Origin: Amphiura filiformis
Lineage: Eukaryota; Echinodermata; Ophiuroidea; Amphilepidida; Amphiuridae
Length of the DNA: 64,000 nucleotides
Direction: 5' to 3'
NCBI RefSeq assembly: GCF_039555335.1
Contig: NC_092635.1
Coordinates: forward strand, 69,786,058 to 69,850,057
In this document: positions 54,201 to 63,200 of the stretch, piece after piece
Layout of the letters: each line of letters begins with the position of its first letter
Position numbering within the stretch: position 1 is the first letter of the stretch
Program-made: the position numbers and the translations under genes
Notes under the pieces: generated by a model
Databases searched by the model: none
What the model saw: the letters and a program-made list of their open reading frames with translations, nothing else
Told to the model about the DNA's origin: nothing

Positions 54201-57200
54201 GGCTACTGTGATACCCATTTTTGGTTTGGTAGCACACCACCCCAAGAATTGTGTACTGTTCTATGGGCTACTGTGATACCCATTTTTGGTTTGGTAGCAC
54301 ACCACCCCAAGAATTGTGTACTGTTCTATGGGCTACTGTGATACCCATTTTTGGTTTGGTAGCACACCACCCCAAGAATTGTGTACTGTTCTATGGGCTA
54401 CTGTGATACCCATTTTTGGTTTGGTAGCACACCACCCCAAGAATTGTGTACTGTTCTATGGGCTACTGTGATACCCATTTTGGTTTGGTAGCACACCACC
54501 CCAAGAATTGTGTACTGTTCTATGGGCTACTGTGATACCCATTTTTGGTTTGGTAGCACACCACCCCAAGAATTGTGTACTGTTCTATGGGCTACTGTGA
54601 TACCCATTTTTGGTTTGGTAGCACACCACCCCAAGAATTGTGTACTGTTCTATGGGCTACTGTGATACCCATTTTTGGTTTGGTAGCACACCACCCCAAG
54701 AATTGTGTACTGTTCTATGGGCTACTGTGATACCCATTTTTGGTTTGGTAGCACACCACCCCAAGAATTGTGTACTGTTCTATGGGCTACTGTGATACCC
54801 ATTTTTGGTTTGGTAGCACACCACCCCAAGAATTGTGTACTGTTCTATGGGCTACTGTGATACCCATTTTTGGTTTGGTAGCACACCACCCCAAGAATTG
54901 TGTACTGTTCTATGGGCTACTGTGATACCCATTTTTGGTTTGGTAGCACACCACCCCAAGAATTGTGTACTGTTCTATGGGCTACTGTGATACCCATTTT
55001 TGGTTTGGTAGCACACCACCCCAAGAATTGTGTACTGTTCTATGGGCTACTGTGATACCCATTTTTGGTTTGGTAGCACACCACCCCAAGAATTGTGTAC
55101 TGTTCTATGGGCTACTGTGATACCCATTTTTGGTTTGGTAGCACACCACCCCAAGAATTGTGTACTGTTCTATGGGCTACTGTGATACCCATTTTTGGTT
55201 TGGTAGCACACCACCCCAAGAATTGTGTACTGTTCTATGGGCTACTGTGATACCCATTTTTGGTTTGGTAGCACACCACCCCAAGAATTGTGTACTGTTC
55301 TATGGGCTACTGTGATACCCATTTTTGGTTTGGTAGCACACCACCCCAAGAATTGTGTACTGTTCTATGGGCTACTGTGATACCCATTTTTGGTTTGGTA
55401 GCACACCACCCCAAGAATTGTGTACTGTTCTATGGGCTACTGTGATACCCATTTTTTTTGGTTTGGTAGCACACCACCCCAAGAATTGTGTACTGTTCTA
55501 TGGGCTACTGTGATACCCATTTTTGGTTTGGTAGCACACTACCCCAAGAATTGTGTACTGTTCTATGGGCTACTGTGATACCCATTTTTGGTTTGGTAGC
55601 ACACTACCCCAAGAATTGTGTACTGTTCTATGGGCTACTGTGATACCCATTTTTGGTTTGGTAGCACACTACCCCAAGAATTGTGTACTGTTCTATGGGC
55701 TACTGTGATACCCATTTTTGGTTTGGTAGCACACTACCCCAAGAATTGTGTACTGTTCTATGGGCTACTGTGATACCCATTTTTGGTTTGGTAGCACACT
55801 ACCCCAAGAATTGTGTGTACTGTTCTATGGGCTACTGTGATACCCATTTTTGGTTTGGTAGCACACTACCCCAAGAATTGTGTACTGTTCTATGGGCTAC
55901 TGTGATACCCATTTTTGGTTTGTAGCACACCACCCCAAGAATTGTGTACTGTTCTATGGGCTACTGTGATACCCATTTTTGGTTTGGTAGCACACTACCC
56001 CAAGAATTGTGTACTGTTCTATGGGCTACTGTGATACCCATTTTTGGTTTGGTAGCACACTACCCCAAGAATTGTGTACTGTTCTATGGGCTACTGTGAT
56101 ACCCATTTTTGGTTTGGTAGCACACCACCCCAAGAATTGTGTACTGTTCTATGGGCTACTGTGATACCCATTTTTGGTTTGGTAGCACACCACCCCAAGA
56201 ATTGTGTACTGTTCTATGGGCTACTGTGATACCCATTTTTGGTTTGGTAGCACACCACCCCAAGAATTGTGTACTGTTCTATGGGCTACTGTGATACCCA
56301 TTTTTGGTTTGGTAGCACACCACCCCAAGAATTGTGTACTGTTCTATGGGCTACTGTGATACCCATTTTTGGTTTGGTAGCACACCACCCCAAGAATTGT
56401 GTACTGTTCTATGGGCTACTGTGATACCCATTTTTGGTTTGGTAGCACACCACCCCAAGAATTGTGTACTGTTCTATGGGCTACTGTGATACCCATTTTT
56501 GGTTTGGTAGCACACCACCCCAAGAATTGTGTACTGTTCTATGGGCTACTGTGATACCCATTTTTGGTTTGGTAGCACACCACCCCAAGAATTGTGTACT
56601 GTTCTATGGGCTACTGTGATACCCATTTTTGGTTTGGTAGCACACTACCCCAAGAATTGTGTACTGTTCTATGGGCTACTGTGATACCCATTTTTGGTTT
56701 GGTAGCACACTACCCCAAGAATTGTGTACTGTTCTATGGGCTACTGTGATACCCATTTTTGGTTTGGTAGCACACTACCCCAAGAATTGTGTACTGTTCT
56801 ATGGGCTACTGTGATACCCATTTTTGGTTTGGTAGCACACTACCCCAAGAATTGTGTACTGTTCTATGGGCTACTGTGATACCCATTTTTGGTTTGGTAG
56901 CACACTACCCCAAGAATTGTGTACTGTTCTATGGGCTACTGTGATACCCATTTTGGTTTGGTAGCACACTACCCCAAGAATTGTGTACTGTTCTATGGGC
57001 TACTGTGATACCCATTTTTGGTTTGGTAGCACACTACCCCAAGAATTGTGTAGTTCTATGGGCTACTGTGATACCCATTTTTGGTTTGGTAGCACACTAC
57101 CCCAAGAATTGTGTACTGTTCTATGGGCTACTGTGATACCCATTTTTGGTTTGGTAGCACACTACCCCAAGAATTGTGTACTGTTCTATGGGCTACTGTG

Positions 57201-60200
57201 ATACCCATTTTTGGTTTGTAGCACACCACCCCAAGAATTGTGTACTGTTCTATGGGCTACTGTGATACCCATTTTTGGTTTGGTAGCACACCACCCCAAG
57301 AATTGTGTACTGTTCTATGGGCTACTGTGATACCCATTTTTGGTTTGGTAGCACACTACCCCAAGAATTGTGTACTGTTCTATGGGCTACTGTGATACCC
57401 ATTTTTGGTTTGGTAGCACACTACCCCAAGAATTGTGTACTGTTCTATGGGCTACTGTGATACCCATTTTTGGTTTGGTAGCACACTACCCCAAGAATTG
57501 TGTACTGTTCTATGGGCTACTGTGATACCCATTTTTGGTTTGGTAGCACACCACCCCAAGAATTGTGTACTGTTCTATGGGCCACTGTGATACCCATTTT
57601 TGGTTTGGTAGCACACTACCCCAAGAATTGTGTACTGTTCTATGGGCTACTGTGATACCCATTTTTGGTTTGGTAGCACACTACCCCAAGAATTGTGTAC
57701 TGTTCTATGGGCTACTGTGATACCCATTTTTGGTTTGGTAGCACACCACCCCAAGAATTGTGTACTGTTCTATGGGCTACTGTGATACCCATTTTGGTTT
57801 GGTAGCACACCACCCCAAGAATTGTGTACTGTTCTATGGGCCACTGTGATACCCATTTTTGGTTTGGTAGCACACTACCCCAAGAATTGTGTACTGTTCT
57901 ATGGGCTACTGTGATACCCATTTTTGGTTTGGTAGCACACTACCCCAAGAATTGTGTACTGTTCTATGGGCTACTGTGATACCCATTTTTGGTTTGGTAG
58001 CACACTACCCCAAGAATTGTGTACTGTTCTATGGGCTACTGTGATACCCATTTTTGGTTTGGTAGCACACTACCCCAAGAATTGTGTACTGTTCTATGGG
58101 CTACTGTGATACCCATTTTTGGTTTGGTAGCACACTACCCCAAGAATTGTGTACTGTTCTATGGGCTACTGTGATACCCATTTTTTGTTTGGTAGCACAC
58201 TACCCCAAGAATTGTGTACTGTTCTATGGGCTACTGTGATACCCATTTTTGGTTTGGTAGCACACCACCCCAAGAATTGTGTACTGTTCTATGGGCTACT
58301 GTGATACCCATTTTTGGTTTGGTAGCACACCACCCCAAGAATTGTGTACTGTTCTATGGGCTAATGTGATACCCATTTTTGCTTCTAGAAACCAAACTGC
58401 TGGAGCAATGTTGGAATAAGAATGGAATAAGAATGTTTGGGTGATAGGCCTCAATGTGAGGTAGAAATCATAGTGTGTTACAATCAGACCACCCACCTTT
58501 ATTAAGAGATGCATTGCTAATATAATATTTTTCATCCTGATGTGGCAGTGACGTCAACGCCTTGAGGCATCTATTTCGCGCTCGCATCTATGCGGTGTCT
58601 TAAAGCTTGTGCATACGTACACCAGCGCTTTGAGCATCTGCCAGCTACACCTAATGAAATGCGCACTGACATCACTTCCACATCAGGGTGAAAAATGGTA
58701 TAGTGGCTGTCAGCGTTTTCAAGCGTGACTCATGACAATAGTGTTTGCATACATGATTCGTACCCACAAGCTCCTCATTCACTTACTTGATATGATTGAC
58801 CTCTATAGATTGACTGACTGCTAGTATTGCTCTATACCTACTTCACCTATTGTTCATGCCCTGAAACTTTGAACAGTTTACTAGTACCCACAAGATGGCA
58901 ATTGTGACGTCACACTGGCGGCATCTATACATTCAATGTATACATTCAGATTCACAAAATTAATGTTTTCATTTGGGTAGCCCAAAATGCCATATAAGCT
59001 GCGTGTAGGAAAAAATTTTTACTTACCTTCAATGAGAGTCTGGTTTAGAATATTAAACCCAATGTCTCCTTGACACGGGCTGCTTGCTAATATATTCACG
59101 ACTGGATCGCCCATGTCAACCTCTCCCTGTTTGTACCTCACCATATATGCAGGAGGATCAGCTACTATGAAACAGACGACGGCACCAACATAGATAGCGA
59201 TTTCAGCTTCACTATTTGTATCCTTTAAACCTGTATTGTCTGGGTTGTAGGCCTGGACTGATACAATATATGGACTGTTCAGATCCACTGGTACTGTCAT
59301 GGTTGTTGATAATGTACATGTCGTCCCTGCAAAGGAGAGAATGAAGTGTTAAAATAGGCTGTTCCATTTAAAATCCACACTACCCTGGTGGAAGATTTTA
59401 CAGGGGGAGTATGAATATCAAATGGAATTAACACATTAGGCAGCTCTATTTGAATTTCATACACCCTCTGAAAAAGATTCAACATGAATCTTCCACAGAT
59501 GGAGGGTGGGTTTCAAATGGAGCTGCCTAATGTGATCATTCCTCTTGAGATTCATATTCCCTCTGCTGAAAATATTTCCAAAATGTGGATTTTAAATGTG
59601 TGGATTTTAAATGAAATAACCCAATGTGTGTAATAATTCCATTCTGAGAAAAGTTCAAAAATATTTATACAAATTTGAAATGTTTGAACTACAAATACAG
59701 AAAACATATTCACACATATCATATCAAGAGGTTTAAGCACAAAGGCCCTATCTGCAATAGCTGCCAGATGACATATCTTTAGATATTTACAATAACAGAA
59801 TGCACAAATTGTCAAATGTGTATCCGGCAGCTATTGCAGATAGGGCCTACTTGCACATGTACATCTTAAGAATGGCTTACCATCAGAACTGGCAGAGAAG
59901 TACTCGCTACTTGGACTTTCAGTGACATTGCACAGTATGATCGGGGACAAATCAGCATCCATTGGTGTTAATGATATAACCTAAACATATTGCATAAAAT
60001 CAGTTGACAAAATGACAATTACATTCAAAATAAACATAACTTACAAAATATATAAATGTTAAAATAAATGTTGGTATTTATACAGCGCCTTTCACATGTG
60101 AACATGTACCAAAGCGCTTTACATTTATTCCGCCATCGTTAGAATATGTCAGCTGCCATACAATGCACAAGGCATGCTCATACCTTTGGGCGGCGCTCAA

Positions 60201-63200
60201 TGGACAGTATTCATAACAGCTCCCCATTTCACACCTGGGTGGAGAGGAGTAATCGAGATAAAGTGCCTTACTCAAGGGCACAACACGATGGCGTCGCCGG
60301 GGTTCGAACCCGCAACCTTCCGAACAAATTGGATGAATGAGCATTTTACAATGCCTCAACTGTCGCAGGGAACACAAATACATGTGACAAGATTTTAAAT
60401 GACTTTGGATGACTCAAAGTTGCAATCAAAATAATTCTAACCCTAATCTCACATCTTCTCATAATCCTAACTCTTATCCTAAATTCTTGAAACATAAACT
60501 CTCTAGCCCTAGTAAAGAGAAGAGCATTCTTGGGTTAGGTTTATTTTAAATTTGCTTTGACAGTGAACTATCTGCTGTGAGAAAACATGGTTGAATTAGA
60601 AATATGCAGCTGGATCAACAAATACATTGAACTATTGTCATTTCACTCCTGCAAAGTAAAGGAGCAATTTCACTTCTAAGAAATGTAAGGACTAATTTCA
60701 CTCATATTAAATGATAACGAGTAATTTCACTTCAATGAAATGATAAGGAGCACTACCACTCATATTAAATTATCACTCCTACAAAATGATATGGAGTAAT
60801 TTCATTACAATGAAATGATAAGGACATTTTTAATGAGTAATTTCACTATTATAAAATAATAAGGAGTACTTTTACTCCAAAGTGATAAGGAGCAATTTCA
60901 CTCCTTTTAAATGATAAGAAATTAATAATTTCACTCCTATTAAATGATAAAAGAATCCTTTCACTCCTATGAAAAGATAAGGAATAATTTACTATTATGA
61001 AATATCAAGGATTGGTGTTCACTTACAGGGAAAGCAGCAGGAAGTTGATCAGGGAATGATATTCTGTAGTCAGTTGAATCAAATATGGGTGCGTTATCAT
61101 TTACATCTTCAACTAATACATCTATGTCAAGCGTGGATGATAGGACTGGGCTCCCATTGTCACTAGCCTGTATGTCAATCAAAAATGATAATTATATTAA
61201 AATAACTTATAGCTCAATTTCATCTTGCTTAGGAAAATACAATATATTTTGTCACTTAATGTTTCACATGAACAAATGGTAGATGTCTAATTAAGACAGA
61301 CCATCTTGATATGCTAATTATGGATTACAGGGGTTAGGGTTATGGTTAGGGGTTAGGGTTAGGGTTAGAGAAACACACATTTCATTGTGTGTTTCGTTGG
61401 CTAGCGTGTTTTCTTGCGTTGATCGTGCGCGTAAAAGTATTACACACGCACTAAGTAACGCTAAGCTAACGCAGAACACTGACCCAAATTAGCATATCGT
61501 GATGGATTGTCTTAAATGAGACATTTCCAAACAAATAGCCATAGTGTAGAAATTCTGCCCTTAAATTCAATAAAAAATATAAATATAATTGCCCTCGACT
61601 GATCACCATCAAAACGAAAGGAATTTACTATTACCAAGCTATTGATGAAGTTGTTGAAGATTACTGAACAGTGTAAAACATTGTGTACTCGTACATTCTA
61701 AATTAACCTTCTGTAATGAAATAGGTCATTTCATTTAGTATCCACACTCCTGTGGTAGATGTTAGTAATATCCACAGGGGGAGTATGCATTTCAATGGAA
61801 TGAATTCATCAGGCAGCTCCATTTGAATTTCATACACCCTTTGGGAGGGTGACATTTCAAATAGAGTTGACAAATGTGATAATTCCATTTGAAATTCATA
61901 CTCCCCCTGTGGAAGATATTTCTAAAATCTTCCACAGGGGTAGTGTGAATTTTAAATAGAATAGTCAAATACATGATAAGAATGCGTTGAATATGATAGC
62001 AAACTGACCTCAATGGTTATTTGCAGACTGTCTTTAGTTTCTCTGTCCAAGTTGTTTATTAGTCTTAGTTTGCCATATCCATTTGCGTCAGTTATGATAT
62101 CAAAGAAACCTGCACAAATAAGAGGAAATGATAACTTAACCTCCTGGACACTACTGGTTATCTCTAACAGCATTTATGATTGGTTGATAACTTGAAATGC
62201 TCATTTCAATTGCCATTTATGACTAGGCTTTGAACTATTTATGGTCAACTTGCATTTGCAGATGATCTCCTTGATTGGTTCAAAATTGGAGACAATATTC
62301 ATTTTGGCCAATCGGCAAATAGTTCTCATGGGGTTAATATCTAAAGAGTGTTGATTCAGGGTGAAAAATATACATGGGATTTTAAAAAAACACGTCAAAA
62401 TCAACAAATTTACTGTATTATTCATTGCTTTTGTTGTATGCTCCTATAATATGGATATACAATTTATAATTAAAAGCTCATATCCAGGGATGTAAATGGG
62501 CAACAAATCCATTACCTGAAAATCCATCTGGTTCTTGGACAGGTGGCCGAGGGCTTGTGTGCGGTATGGAACATTTAGAGGGGTTTATCTGGGGAATATG
62601 TTGCAGGGTATCACCCCCTCCTAAAAATAATTTGGCTCTTTTTATTTTAAATTATCATCATCCAATTCCGGAAATACAAAAATGTTTTTTTTTTTTACAT
62701 TTCCGGATTTTTTTAATGGCCAAATTTCCGGAATTACAGCAATTTCCGGAAGATTTATTACATCCCTGCATATCTCAGAAAAAAAATGTTTGAACACTTG
62801 CTCTAATTCACATTTTCTCTGTGCAAATTATTTGAGTCACTTGAAACTAAGATTAATAATAGTGTTGCCTCAATGTTCATTTTCCACATATCCCTTTTTT
62901 CCCTTCCTTTCTTCAACCAAAAATAATCAATGTCAGGAGATCATATAATGATGAGGAGCATATTGTGCATTCCAATATTGCACTGGGGTGGGGCAGGGGG
63001 GGAAGCGGGGACCATTTCCAATTAGGGCCTTCTAGAAATACCCCCTCAATATGTTCTACCTACTTGCATCAGGTCCTTGCACCACATATGTGACCTGTGA
63101 GTTTCCTGTGCCTGGTTCATCTCCATCTTCAGCCAGCACAGTACAATCAAGATCAGTACCTGGTAATGTGTCTTCGAATATCATGATAAAATTGCAACTA

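Noticed and set aside
55683-57201. Open frames inside the 65-bp satellite
   Set aside because: A 65-bp unit reads through all three frames in turn. No start context, domain or codon bias beyond the repeat.
53251-58380. CRISPR-like look of regular repeats
   Set aside because: There are no unique spacers between repeats, and the surroundings are an animal gene intron.
60300-60311. Possible tRNA gene (GGTTCGAACCC box)
   Set aside because: No cloverleaf or good A box could be formed. The surrounding sequence is a SINE.
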